Positions 27,999 through 36,704 of a DNA stretch of 64,000 bases are shown here, one piece after another; the first letter of the stretch is position 1, and every line of letters starts with the position of its first letter. The position numbers and the translations under genes were made by a program. Below the pieces are notes generated by a model that did no database searches, had not been told where the DNA came from, and was given only the letters and a program-made list of their open reading frames with translations. The stretch is from JAHRVQ01 sp051278195 (GTDB taxonomy: Bacteria > Pseudomonadota > Gammaproteobacteria > Pseudomonadales > Azotimanducaceae), in contig JBNMQM010000020.1 in assembly GCA_051278195.1 (NCBI GenBank), positions 5,093 through 69,092 of the forward strand, read 5' to 3'.

Positions 27999-28817
27999 AT
28001 GAAAATAGAGAACTTACTGGACCTGCAAAGATATCCGCTTCATGACAACGACGATCCCTTGCGAATCGCCCTTGTGGAACAGTGCAAAGCCGATCTGGAA
28101 AATCAGCTCTATTGCGTCATACCTGACATTGTCCTACCGGCAGCGCTGGATGTAATGAGTGGCGAAGCAAGCGAATTAGGGTCGGAGTCAAATCACAACA
28201 ACTCACTGCGCAATTGTTACTTGCACCGACAAATCGACCCCTCACTGCCCGACGATCATCCGCGCAATCTGCAAGACAGATCGAGCGTACGAATGATTGC
28301 TTATGACCAGGTCTCGTCCGAGTCACCCCTCAAGTTGTTCTATAAGTCTGACCTCATTCGTCAACTTGTCGCTGAGATCGTTAATGAAGGTGAGCTATTC
28401 GATAACGAGGACCCTTACCAACCGGCAAATTACGTCTGCTATCAGGACGGCGATGAATCGTCCTGGCATTTCGACTCGGATAATTCTTTTACCATGACAC
28501 TGATGATCCAACCTGCTGACGCCGGTGGCCAATTCGAGATGTCACCGAACACTCGCTCTCTGCCAGATCAAAACTATGATCACGTTAGCAACGTCCTCAG
28601 GGGCAAACGAGATGACACCATTGTTTCTGTAGGCCGGGAACCCGGCGCTTTGTGCATTTTCAAAGGATGCGATTCACTCCATCGTGTGACACCAGTTCAG
28701 GGTGAAAAGCTTCGAATCATGGGCGTGTTCGTCTATGAATTCAGCGCAGGCGTGCTGGGAGACCCAGAAGTGAATGCGACCATCTACGGGCCACGGTTAT
28801 CCGCCGCCACGCACTGA
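27999..28817 (+). CDS. 2-oxoglutarate/Fe(II) oxygenase-like protein
   Basis: A protein of about 272 residues with the double-stranded beta-helix iron motif. The proximal pair is H-F-D in S-S-W-H-F-D-S-D-N-S (residues about 161-163). The distal His is in D-S-L-H-R-V-T-P-V, followed about ten residues later by an Arg (K-L-R-I-M-G) suited to bind 2-oxoglutarate. These enzymes hydroxylate or halogenate small substrates. A TTG at 27987 is also in frame but abuts the AAGG ribosome site, so ATG at 27999 is preferred. The gene is followed after 34 bp by an alpha/beta hydrolase gene. Confidence 0.75.
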   Translation: MKIENLLDLQRYPLHDNDDPLRIALVEQCKADLENQLYCVIPDIVLPAALDVMSGEASELGSESNHNNSLRNCYLHRQIDPSLPDDHPRNLQDRSSVRMIAYDQVSSESPLKLFYKSDLIRQLVAEIVNEGELFDNEDPYQPANYVCYQDGDESSWHFDSDNSFTMTLMIQPADAGGQFEMSPNTRSLPDQNYDHVSNVLRGKRDDTIVSVGREPGALCIFKGCDSLHRVTPVQGEKLRIMGVFVYEFSAGVLGDPEVNATIYGPRLSAATH

Positions 28818-28851
28818 AAACAGAAAAAAACAACATCAAAAAGGGGCAAAG

Positions 28852-29853
28852 ATGTCAACAGTGATTTCTCTACTTATAAACGGGTTGTATGTCATCGCTA
28901 CAATCGTAGGCGTATATTTTTTGATCGCATTGATATTAATATTCACGGAATGGCCGAAAGAGCTACCTGCTTCAAAGGGTTTAGACTTTCCATCAGGCGG
29001 AAGTGAAACCAACATTGCTCCTCACGAAGAGACCACCTATACAACTCGAAATGATGACGAGCTACCGGTTAGAATATTTTTGGGTTCGGACGACTTGCCA
29101 CTTATTATTGTCGTTCACGGCTCAGGCTGGCATGGCGGCGCCTATTTAGAACTTGCCTCTGAACTAGCGGCTCCGGGCCATACCGTTTTAGTGCCCGACA
29201 TGAGAGGTCACGGGGTGTCGCCAGAGAGGCGAGGCGATGTGGATTACGTCGGTCAATTCGAGGATGACCTCGCCGACTTAATTCAACGCTACCAGGTTGC
29301 GGAGCAAGAAGTCATTTTGGTAGGACACTCTAGTGGCGGTGGTCTGGTCGTCCGATTTGCCGGTGGACCCAACGGCTTGCTGATGGATCGAGCTGTGGTT
29401 ATTGCGCCCTTCCTTAAACATGATGCACCCACTACCCGGGCTCAGTCAGGTGGTTGGGCGCATCCATTGAACCGCCGCTATATTGGCTTGATCATGCTTA
29501 ATGTCGCGGGATTAGAGGTCCTAAATAATCTGACCGTGATCCAATTCAACTTTCCTGATCAAGTGTTACAGAGCCCGACAGGCGAGACCGCAACCGGTGC
29601 ATATTCTTACCGCTTGAATACCAGCTTTGCACCACGCAACAGTTATCAGGAGGATGTCGCCCTCTTGCCAAAATTTTTACTAGTGGTTGGAGCAGATGAT
29701 GAGGCCTTTGTCGCAGAGAACTTTGAGCCCCTGCTAAAACCAATGACGTCAAATGGCACTTATGCCATCGTGCCCGATCAATCCCATTTAGGAATCCTCA
29801 CGAGCAATGAAGCTTTCGATACGATCCGAGAATTTGTGGCGATGAGTCGATAG
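28852..29853 (+). CDS. Membrane-anchored alpha/beta hydrolase
   Basis: A 333-residue serine hydrolase anchored by one N-terminal helix (L-L-I-N-G-L-Y-V-I-A-T-I-V-G). Visible catalytic elements are the oxyanion segment V-V-H-G-S-G-W-H-G, the nucleophile elbow G-H-S-S-G-G-G, a candidate Asp in G-A-D-D-E-A-F and a His in D-Q-S-H-L-G-I. A longer frame opens at 28774, but the ATG at 28852 has a clear AAGGGG ribosome site and starts directly at the anchor. It is probably co-transcribed with the preceding oxygenase. It resembles lysophospholipase-like hydrolases; the substrate is unknown. Confidence 0.82.
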   Translation: MSTVISLLINGLYVIATIVGVYFLIALILIFTEWPKELPASKGLDFPSGGSETNIAPHEETTYTTRNDDELPVRIFLGSDDLPLIIVVHGSGWHGGAYLELASELAAPGHTVLVPDMRGHGVSPERRGDVDYVGQFEDDLADLIQRYQVAEQEVILVGHSSGGGLVVRFAGGPNGLLMDRAVVIAPFLKHDAPTTRAQSGGWAHPLNRRYIGLIMLNVAGLEVLNNLTVIQFNFPDQVLQSPTGETATGAYSYRLNTSFAPRNSYQEDVALLPKFLLVVGADDEAFVAENFEPLLKPMTSNGTYAIVPDQSHLGILTSNEAFDTIREFVAMSR

Positions 29854-29964
29854 CCGGCCAGCAAAAAATGGGATCAACAACGCGCAGACTGTTCAAGGAT
29901 GACTAGCAGCTCTGCGGCAAACCAGTGTTCCGCCCGACGTAAGAGTCTGAACTAAATGTCCAGC

Positions 29965-30087
29965 TTACAAATCACCGACATTTTTAGCTTTTGCATCTTT
30001 CTTTACTCGTTTCGCGTCTTTCTTTTCTTTCGCGGTCAGGAGTGATTTTTTCTTACCTTCCTTATTACTTTTTTGTTCTTTACTCAT
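29965..30087 (-). CDS. Small lysine-rich protein, 40 residues
   Basis: A short minus-strand gene encoding M-S-K-E-Q-K-S-N-K-E-G-K-K-K-S and continuing with K-E-K-K-D-A-K-R-V-K-K-D-A-K, ending G-D-L. AAAGGTAA is placed well before the ATG (minus strand). About a third of the residues are Lys, with alternating acidic residues, so it is highly charged and probably helical or disordered. It stands alone in a 463-bp gap between convergent/divergent neighbours. Function is unknown; nucleic-acid or ribosome association would be a guess. The good ribosome site and biased composition support it as real. Confidence 0.65.
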   Translation of the reverse strand: MSKEQKSNKEGKKKSLLTAKEKKDAKRVKKDAKAKNVGDL

Positions 30088-30316
30088 GAGAATTACCTTT
30101 GGGTATGAACGTTCTGATGATCGGAAAGTGCATCGAATATAGCACGATAGGACTTGTTACTCGTCTCATTTATCTGTTGGCGCAACAATAGAGTAATCTG
30201 AAATCTGGCGCTGCCTGATACTGTACGGCTAATTTTGATTGACCTACCGTGTTCCAAATGGAGATTGCGCCAAAATTACCCAGTCACTAGACTAAAGCCA
30301 ACCCATTACACCATAG

Positions 30317-31165
30317 ATGTTGATGCCGGTCGTATCCATCCCAGCAATTGCCCAACGTTACCGCCTAAAGATCTCTTTAACACTGATTCTAGTAGTGCTT
30401 GAGTCTGGCCTCGGGGTGTTGTACCCGCTGACAATAGGCTTTGCAATTGACAGATTAATTGACGGCTCGCACCTAGGCATCCGCTACCTCATTGCACTCG
30501 GCATAGCTTCGGTCATCATCGGCAGCGCTCGACGTCTTTACGACTCAAGAGTCTATGCGGCGATCTATGAAGAGGTTGTCATCGAAGTCCTTGAGGCAGA
30601 GAGAGAAAAAAAATCGGGCATATCGGTTGAGGTAGCACGTGCGAACCTGTTGACCGAGTTCGTCGATTTCTTTGAAGATGCCATGCCGGAAGTGGTCGGT
30701 GCGATTGTCTCTTTGGTTGGTATTTTGCTGGTCGTCGCCACACTCAATTTTCCAGTATTCGCCGCCTGCGTTGCGCTGTTTTCTTTGGTCGCACTGGTTT
30801 ACATTTTTAGCGCCAGACTCAACTTTAGACTAAATACTGGGTACAACGATGAGCTCGAAAAACAGGTGGACGCAATAGAGCGGCGCAATTCTAGGCGACT
30901 CAAGAATCATTTTCGACAACTGATGAGCTGGAACATAAAACTCTCGGACCTTGAGACATTTAACTATTTCATCATTTGGCTTGGCGCGGTTGCCTTATTT
31001 GTCTCAACGCCAGTTTTACTGATTTCTGGCGGCGTTTTAGAATACGGTCTTATCCTTGCGATCATGCTTTATGTCTTCGAATTTATTGATGCACTCGTAG
31101 AACTGCCCTTGCACATTCAACAAGTTATACGCCTACAAGAAATCAGCCAACGGCTAAAACGCTAA
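30317..31165 (+). CDS. ABC-transporter-like six-helix membrane protein lacking an ATPase domain
   Basis: A 282-residue membrane protein resembling the transmembrane domain of type I ABC exporters. Paired helices lie near residues 17-42 and 52-72, then 125-145 and 150-168, then 220-240 and 245-268. A long cytoplasmic helical stretch, typical of these folds, separates each pair. No Walker A, Q-loop or signature motif follows, and the frame stops cleanly. It could be an orphan permease-like domain, a partner for a separate ATPase, or a stable remnant. The flanking genes give no partner. Confidence 0.7.
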   Translation: MLMPVVSIPAIAQRYRLKISLTLILVVLESGLGVLYPLTIGFAIDRLIDGSHLGIRYLIALGIASVIIGSARRLYDSRVYAAIYEEVVIEVLEAEREKKSGISVEVARANLLTEFVDFFEDAMPEVVGAIVSLVGILLVVATLNFPVFAACVALFSLVALVYIFSARLNFRLNTGYNDELEKQVDAIERRNSRRLKNHFRQLMSWNIKLSDLETFNYFIIWLGAVALFVSTPVLLISGGVLEYGLILAIMLYVFEFIDALVELPLHIQQVIRLQEISQRLKR

Positions 31166-31297
31166 TACCGCGGCCATCTGCGTGCCGCTTTTATATTCGG
31201 TTTACTCGAGTTTAACGCACTGAATGTTCGACTTGTTCGCCGTACCCTCGTTCAGCATGATCGTGTCATCAACTTAACAACACCCAAGGAGAGTTTG

Positions 31298-31642
31298 ATG
31301 GACGTTACACTGGATACTAGAAATGTGACAGTACCTGCCACTTTCAGGAATCGTTTGACACACAGGGTTTCCGGCTTCTTTTCAAGGTTTGATCATTCCG
31401 TCAGGAAGCTTCACGTTACCTTAAAGGATGTGAACGGACCAAGAGGCGGCATAGACAAAGTGTGTCAGTTGAACATCGAATTGACCGATGGCAAACAGAT
31501 CATTGTTCAGGAATGCAGCAATCGACTGGTTAAGTCTATGGGGCTTTCAATCAGACGAGCCAGAAACCTGGTAGCACGACAACTGAAAAAGAAACGCCCA
31601 CGCAGGATTTCTATGAAACGAATGGTTGCCGCGCCCGCTTAA
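31298..31642 (+). CDS. HPF/RaiA-like ribosome-associated protein
   Basis: A 114-residue basic protein similar to the short ribosome hibernation factors (sigma-54 modulation/S30EA family). The pattern is D-V-T-L-D-T-R-N-V at the start, V-T-L-K-D-V-N-G-P-R-G-G in the middle, then a helix with R-R-A-R-N-L-V-A-R-Q-L, matching HPF beta-alpha-beta-beta-beta-alpha topology. The C-terminal tail is very basic (K-K-K-R-P-R-R). A strong AAGGAG sits 6 nt before TTGATG; ATG at 31298 is chosen over TTG at 31295. It probably binds the 30S decoding region in slow growth, by family knowledge. Confidence 0.78.
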   Translation: MDVTLDTRNVTVPATFRNRLTHRVSGFFSRFDHSVRKLHVTLKDVNGPRGGIDKVCQLNIELTDGKQIIVQECSNRLVKSMGLSIRRARNLVARQLKKKRPRRISMKRMVAAPA

Positions 31643-31684
31643 GCGGTAACTCATATATCGGTTCTCGCTGCTCAGCGAGCAAAA

Positions 31685-33091
31685 TTAGTCTGCAGCCTCG
31701 GCGATCAGCTTCTGCAAATTAACGATGGCGGGCACTACATTGCCAGAAAGCTTTTCCATAATGGCAGCATTTTCAGGGATCGATAAATCGGCGCGCCGAA
31801 TCACCCCGGCAAATCCATCTAGCCGATTACTCTGCACCCAACGATTCAATTCAGGCTCGCCAGCCCAACTCCCTTGGTTCATCATGTTACCCAAGGTCGT
31901 TTTCATCCAACTGATCTGGTCGTCCGGTAAGCTCACCGGCTGACACAAGCGATTACGCTCTTCATCGCTATCATAGTGTGCCTCAACATAGGCTGTGAGA
32001 GCCCCGCTGAGACAAGGGTTGGGTATCCGCACACCCTGAATCGTAATTAGCCCTGGCTCATAGACCGGGCGTGTTTTGGTTGACGAAAAGTCAACAGCCG
32101 ACGCGGTGCAGTCGATATACAAAGTATTCTCTGGCATACCAATTTGCATGCCGTTTTGCATGGTCAAGCCGTTACGGTTTACTTCTTGCACCCGACCTTG
32201 TTCGATCACATTCTCGACTCGCTGCAACTGAGCCACCTCGCCTTTTGACATGGTGGCGAAGTGAAACATGGCGGGTCGCTTAGTTTTGTCAATGCGCAGC
32301 ATAAACCCACAGGCCTCTAATCGATCGAATAAGTCATCAACCGAAGTCGCATTCGCGACCGCCTCCATCTGATCGGCGAAACCGCCAATAGATTCCTTAA
32401 AAAACTCAAGGCTGCCCTGGGTCACGGCGCGATTGATCAGCCACGACTGCCGCGGGCAAACCCAGCTTACTTTTTCCGCCTCGCTGCCATTGTCCAACAG
32501 CCACACACCTGCATCCATGGCTGTTTTACCGGCACCCAAAATACAGAAGTGGTCAAACTGAGCGGCTAAGGTCGGCAACTCGTTAGGTGCGATACATTTA
32601 ACTTCATCACTAACCGCATAACCGCGCACATGACGGGAGGGCACAGAAGTTTTGAAGTAGGTGCTGTCAACGACACGCTTATTCACCTGCACAGCAAATT
32701 CCTGGCCGGACATCATGTTATGAAATTTGCCATCACCATCGTACTCAGACATAGAAAAATACTGAACACGTCCAGAGGGTAAAAAGCGCTGCCGCATGAT
32801 CTGCTCGAAATAGGCTTGCACCTCAGCACCGGAAGCAAGTTCATAGTAGCCGGCATTTGAGCCGACCTGGTCAATGGTTCCAGATCCCAATGGCTTTGAG
32901 GTGACCCCATAAAAGTGCGATGGCTGGTGCAGCCGAACGTACGGGTATGCATCGTTCCAGTGACCGCCAGGCAGATGATGATTATCCACCATGATCACAG
33001 TGGCATCTGACTCATCCAGTAGTGTATCGACAAACGCCATACCCACCGCGCCGGTGCCAATCACCAGATAATCTGCTTCGAGTTGGTTCAT
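31685..33091 (-). CDS. FAD/NAD(P)-binding oxidoreductase (monooxygenase-like)
   Basis: A 468-residue flavoprotein with the dinucleotide motif Y-L-V-I-G-T-G-A-V-G-M at residues 8-18. A second Rossmann-like motif appears at about residue 185 (F-C-I-L-G-A-G-K-T-A-M-D). H-Y-D-S-D-E-E and W-M-K-T-T are near the C-terminus. The frame continues upstream to 33265, but ATG at 33091 has AAAGG at a proper distance and starts directly at the FAD domain. It is probably an NAD(P)H-using monooxygenase or related oxidoreductase. It is divergent from the GNAT gene at 33242. Confidence 0.78.
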   Translation of the reverse strand: MNQLEADYLVIGTGAVGMAFVDTLLDESDATVIMVDNHHLPGGHWNDAYPYVRLHQPSHFYGVTSKPLGSGTIDQVGSNAGYYELASGAEVQAYFEQIMRQRFLPSGRVQYFSMSEYDGDGKFHNMMSGQEFAVQVNKRVVDSTYFKTSVPSRHVRGYAVSDEVKCIAPNELPTLAAQFDHFCILGAGKTAMDAGVWLLDNGSEAEKVSWVCPRQSWLINRAVTQGSLEFFKESIGGFADQMEAVANATSVDDLFDRLEACGFMLRIDKTKRPAMFHFATMSKGEVAQLQRVENVIEQGRVQEVNRNGLTMQNGMQIGMPENTLYIDCTASAVDFSSTKTRPVYEPGLITIQGVRIPNPCLSGALTAYVEAHYDSDEERNRLCQPVSLPDDQISWMKTTLGNMMNQGSWAGEPELNRWVQSNRLDGFAGVIRRADLSIPENAAIMEKLSGNVVPAIVNLQKLIAEAAD

Positions 33092-33241
33092 CAGAGGTGC
33101 CTTTAGGTCAGTAGTTTCTAAGTCAGTATTTTTTGTCTGCCGAGCACCGGGGTGCGCGCCCGCGTAAGAGTAGCATGCAAGAACTGTTATGCTAAGACCA
33201 TCGAAAAGATTGTATACATCAGAAAACAAGCAGGTTCGTAT

Positions 33242-33793
33242 ATGCCAACAACGCCCTTTAGTCACCGCTTAGCTCAAGACAACGATATCCCGGCGATCAT
33301 CGACCTAATGTCCGCTGCGATCACCAATAATATGAAAGACTTTTTGTCTGACGATGAAATCCACGCGGCAAAAGAAACCATGGGCGTTGATCAAACGCTG
33401 ATTCACGATCAGACCTACTTTATTATTGAGACTGAGCAAAACGACAAAACTGTCATCGTCGGTTGTGGAGGCTGGGGGAAACGAAAAACACTATATGGCG
33501 GCGACCATACGAAAGGTCGAGACGACACGCTGAGTGATCCCAATGTCGACGCCGCACGAATTCGAGCCATGTACACACATCCAGACTGGATCCGCCAGGG
33601 CATCGGCTCTTACTTGTTAGATATTGGTGAGCAGTCGGCACGAGAGCATGGGTTCCGGACCATCGAACTCGGGTCAACAGTGCCCGGCGAGCCTTTGTAC
33701 CTAGCAAGAGGCTATGTAGAACTCAGTAGGGTCAGACAGCAAGCCGCAAATGGTTCTACAAACACGATCATCAGAATGCAGAAAGCCCTGTAG
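33242..33793 (+). CDS. GNAT-family N-acetyltransferase
   Basis: A 183-residue acyltransferase. The acetyl-CoA-binding motif A is visible as M-Y-T-H-P-D-W-I-R-Q-G-I-G-S-Y-L-L, followed by the motif B region E-L-G-S-T-V-P-G-E-P-L-Y-L-A-R-G-Y. The frame is open from 33152, but ATG at 33242 starts directly at the GNAT fold. The substrate is unknown. The gene stands alone, and a perfect hairpin at 33842-33868 may end its transcript. Confidence 0.83.
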   Translation: MPTTPFSHRLAQDNDIPAIIDLMSAAITNNMKDFLSDDEIHAAKETMGVDQTLIHDQTYFIIETEQNDKTVIVGCGGWGKRKTLYGGDHTKGRDDTLSDPNVDAARIRAMYTHPDWIRQGIGSYLLDIGEQSAREHGFRTIELGSTVPGEPLYLARGYVELSRVRQQAANGSTNTIIRMQKAL

Positions 33794-33841
33794 GTAGTGA
33801 AAAAAAATTGTCGACGTTTTGAGCGCTGCCGGTGCGGCAAT

Positions 33842-33868
33842 ACAACTCGCATCAGGCATGCGAGTTGT
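33842..33868. terminator. Perfect 11-bp stem-loop after the GNAT gene (possible terminator)
   Basis: ACAACTCGCAT and ATGCGAGTTGT flank a 5-nt CAGGC loop, a perfect 11-bp stem starting 49 bp after the GNAT stop. No T-run follows on either strand, so it is not a textbook intrinsic terminator. It could instead stabilise the 3' end or be a protein site. Confidence 0.4.
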
Positions 33869-33879
33869 CATTAGGCTTT

Positions 33880-34056
33880 CTAAAAGTCTGGCGGGAAAAG
33901 TTCATTGTGCTGCTTCAATACGCGACTGCCATTGGAGTAACCCATAATATGAATAATATGGTGAGTCTCGGATTGAGTTCGACCTCTTATTCGATCATGG
34001 AATCGATTGAGTCGATATAGGTCAACATACCGCATTGGCGATAGCCCTAAATGTCG
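33880..34056 (-). pseudogene. Remnant of an AraC-family DNA-binding domain
   Basis: The minus strand reads R-H-L-G-L-S-P-M-R-Y-V-D-L-Y-R-L-N-R, typical of the linker between the two AraC helix-turn-helix units. It continues to G-Y-S-N-G-S-R-V-L-K-Q-H-N-E-L-F-P-P-D-F, which resembles the second unit with a short deletion. No ligand-binding domain or ribosome site can be seen upstream, and the first helices are not recognisable. It occupies part of the 510-bp gap between the GNAT and nucleoside hydrolase genes; I see nothing else there except the hairpin at 33842. Confidence 0.5.
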
Positions 34057-34305
34057 CTTGGTACTTGGTGCGCAAAAGACGCAGATATAACCAAGCCTGA
34101 CGGACCCTTCACAATTTAAGATCACCAAAATATAGTCAATTCGTATATTTTTACATTGCTAGAATCGCGAAGCTTGCCGCGTCGCTGTATGGCTTAAACG
34201 ACGGCGGTTTGCGGATAGAATCACGGCCAAATGCGGTATAGCCTTAAGGCAGCAGCACCATAATAGAATCGTGTGCTTCGTCAAATTTAGGCCGCTCGCA
34301 GAACG

Positions 34306-35271
34306 CTAAACTTCTGCCGCTAGCGCTAGCGTTGTTGCGTATAGCTCCAGTACAGCATCGGCATCAACGCCCACACAAAAGTTGCAGTGTGGTTGATTGC
34401 GCCAGTGGTCGCTGATGTATTCCGCCTTGCCATCACCGCTAATCGTCTGACCGATCGCAATGCCTTCTGTTACCACACGAACAACTGCGGATTTCGTCTC
34501 GTATAGATCTGGCCGGAGCATATAAGCAACGGCACTGGCATCATGCATTGGGCTAATCCGCTCGCCGTGTCGTTGCTCGTAGAAGCCAAAGTAAAAGCGA
34601 GATATCTGGTAGATAAACTCGCCAGCGCTGCCAGAGTTAGATCGAATTCGATCCATATAGCCTTCCGTCATTTTGGCTTCTTCGGTGACATCTAAACCCA
34701 CAATGGTGGTTGGCATACCGGCCGTAAAGACCCTATCGGCAGCCGTCGGATCACCCACAATGTTGGCCTCCGCAACGGGTGTCACATTGCCTCGGTGACC
34801 GTTGTAGCCAAACACACCACCCATCACGACGAGCTCTTTAACCAGACCAGCAATTTCAGGGGCCATATCAAGGGCCTCCGCAACATTCGTCATCCGCCCG
34901 ACGGCAACGATGGAAATTTGGTGCGGGTTGGCTTTGACGATATCAACAATCGCCTGAGCAGCAGTACTCGATTCCGCGACGATGGTAGGTGGCGTTATTT
35001 CAATATCACCCAGACCATTTTTACCATGCACAAAATCTGGGTACGCTTCGAGCAGTACTTCACCGACAGACTTTGACGCACCAGCGTGCACAGGCGCATC
35101 GATGCCAAATTTTTGCTTTATAAAGAGCGCATTCCGCGTCGTATCTTCAACACTCGCATTGCCAAACCCTGTAGTAATGGCAACCAGATCGACCTCTGGT
35201 GAGTAGTGCAAGAACAGCAATGCCATGGCATCGTCGATACCGATATCGTTGTCAAAAATGACTTTTTTCAT
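34306..35271 (-). CDS. Inosine-uridine-preferring nucleoside hydrolase family protein
   Basis: A 321-residue enzyme predicted to cleave the N-glycosidic bond of ribonucleosides. The calcium-binding motif D-N-D-I-G-I-D-D-A starts at residue 7 (usual form DxDxxxDD). A second ligand region M-H-D-A-S-A-V-A is near residue 241. Length and both motifs agree with the IunH/RihA family. AAGG is placed well before the ATG. It lies 107 bp downstream of, and on the same strand as, the TIR-domain gene, so co-transcription is possible. Purine/pyrimidine preference cannot be read; a link to NAD-derived nucleosides is only a hypothesis. Confidence 0.88.
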   Translation of the reverse strand: MKKVIFDNDIGIDDAMALLFLHYSPEVDLVAITTGFGNASVEDTTRNALFIKQKFGIDAPVHAGASKSVGEVLLEAYPDFVHGKNGLGDIEITPPTIVAESSTAAQAIVDIVKANPHQISIVAVGRMTNVAEALDMAPEIAGLVKELVVMGGVFGYNGHRGNVTPVAEANIVGDPTAADRVFTAGMPTTIVGLDVTEEAKMTEGYMDRIRSNSGSAGEFIYQISRFYFGFYEQRHGERISPMHDASAVAYMLRPDLYETKSAVVRVVTEGIAIGQTISGDGKAEYISDHWRNQPHCNFCVGVDADAVLELYATTLALAAEV

Positions 35272-35378
35272 GACGCAAACCTTCTTTCATATTGTTTGAG
35301 AATGTGGTCACCGAGTGAATCCCAGCGCAATATACCAGCAAACAATGCCGAGTATGGACACAGAGACTCTAACATTCT

Positions 35379-36389
35379 CTACTCACTGGGCAGCATTCGT
35401 CTCGCGGCATTCTGATTCAGCCTGCACAACAAGATATCAAACTCCCAGATCGATTCATGGGGGATCACTCGGTAACGGGTCAGCAAAGGTAATAGCCACT
35501 GGTGTCCGTCAAGACTATTGAAGGGAAAGGCACACTCTCTTTCTGGTCGATGGAGAATGGCGCGAGTAATGGACTCGTGCACTCCTTCATACCACCTGCT
35601 GGTGGCACTATATTCCGAATCGGCATGCCAACGTTCTGCTAGCTCATGAAATTTCTGCTTTGGATCAATGATACTAAAGTTGAAGGGCTCAAAAGGATCA
35701 CCGCTGGATGCACGGACATAAAGCCCCTCGATGAACGTTTGCTTCACCTGATCATAGAGAGCAGCAAGGCCGACGCCTTTGGACGCAGCCATAATTTGCG
35801 CTACGCTTTTTTCACTTAAACCTAGCGTGATCCGGTCATAGGCAGCCGTCTCTTCGGTTGGTCGCGGCGCGACCTGCTTAAGCGCTTCATACAGCGCGTC
35901 GGCGCGCTCGCTTATTTGATCTTCACTGATATCTGGGGCGACTGCCATATGGACCCCAGGGAAAAATTCGGGATCTTGATGAAACCCAACCGTAAATTTG
36001 AACACCGCATCTTCATCCAGCGGCATTGTAATCAAACCGGCGAGCGGGCTAGGAGGACTTTCGGTTGTGTGGAATGCCAGAATTCTGGTGAGTGGTTTCG
36101 TCACGTCCTGGGACAAGCCACATTCGTACATGCACCAGTCCATAGAGCCCGGCGCTTGCGTGTAGATAAGGAGCACCATTTTTGACTGCGAAATCGCGCC
36201 CGCAATAGATGCATCTAATGCCTCTGAAAGGCGAGTGGAATTAATCGCACTAGAAGACTGATAAACGGAAACCTTACTGTTGCTCCAGGCCGGCAGCGTT
36301 GCAGCAAAGACATCTGCCACGGCTTTATCAACATGCCGATGGCTAATGAAGATATTAATCATATCGCTTTTTTCTATGACATTGTTCAT
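35379..36389 (-). CDS. TIR-domain protein, predicted NADase
   Basis: A 336-residue protein with an N-terminal TIR domain (residues about 10-125). Strand A is I-N-I-F-I-S-H; a central segment S-Q-S-K-M-V-L-L-I-Y leads to W-C-M-Y-E-C, in which E89 corresponds to the conserved catalytic Glu of bacterial TIR NADases. The rest (about 130-336) is a helical and mixed domain I do not recognise, with no TPR, STING, SIR2 or transmembrane features. Standalone bacterial TIR proteins are often anti-phage sensors or effectors. The leader holds a 14-bp triple repeat. It is followed by a nucleoside hydrolase gene and lies in an eroded accessory zone, which fits a defence role but does not prove it. Confidence 0.8.
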   Translation of the reverse strand: MNNVIEKSDMINIFISHRHVDKAVADVFAATLPAWSNSKVSVYQSSSAINSTRLSEALDASIAGAISQSKMVLLIYTQAPGSMDWCMYECGLSQDVTKPLTRILAFHTTESPPSPLAGLITMPLDEDAVFKFTVGFHQDPEFFPGVHMAVAPDISEDQISERADALYEALKQVAPRPTEETAAYDRITLGLSEKSVAQIMAASKGVGLAALYDQVKQTFIEGLYVRASSGDPFEPFNFSIIDPKQKFHELAERWHADSEYSATSRWYEGVHESITRAILHRPERECAFPFNSLDGHQWLLPLLTRYRVIPHESIWEFDILLCRLNQNAARRMLPSE

Positions 36390-36404
36390 AGCTGCATAAC
36401 CTTA

Positions 36405-36448
36405 GGTCATGGTGGTGAGGTCAGGGTGGTGAGGTCAGGGTAGAGAGG
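36405..36448 (-). repeat. 14-bp tandem repeat (x3) in the TIR gene leader
   Basis: On the plus strand GGTCATGGTGGTGA, GGTCAGGGTGGTGA and GGTCAGGGTAGAGA follow head to tail, then GG. The array begins 16 bp upstream of the TIR start codon, in the promoter or leader. I see no other gene in the 315-bp gap at 36390-36704. Confidence 0.85.
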
Positions 36449-36704
36449 GCAAGAAACTAATCCTACGATGATAGCCACTTTGCTCGCGACTAGCACGCTG
36501 ATCAGTTCTGATATAGTTAACCACTTAATAACCAGCGCAGGGCGTGGATTGCAGTCGACGATTCAGCCTAAAAATAAAAAGGCTGAGCGGCGCGTATCAG
36601 TGAAAACCTATACCCTGAATGTCAGTGCCAGCATCAAGTAGTCATCTGACCACGCATAGACGTATCGCAACGGGCAATGGCGCCTACTGAACAGAGGAAC
36701 CAAC

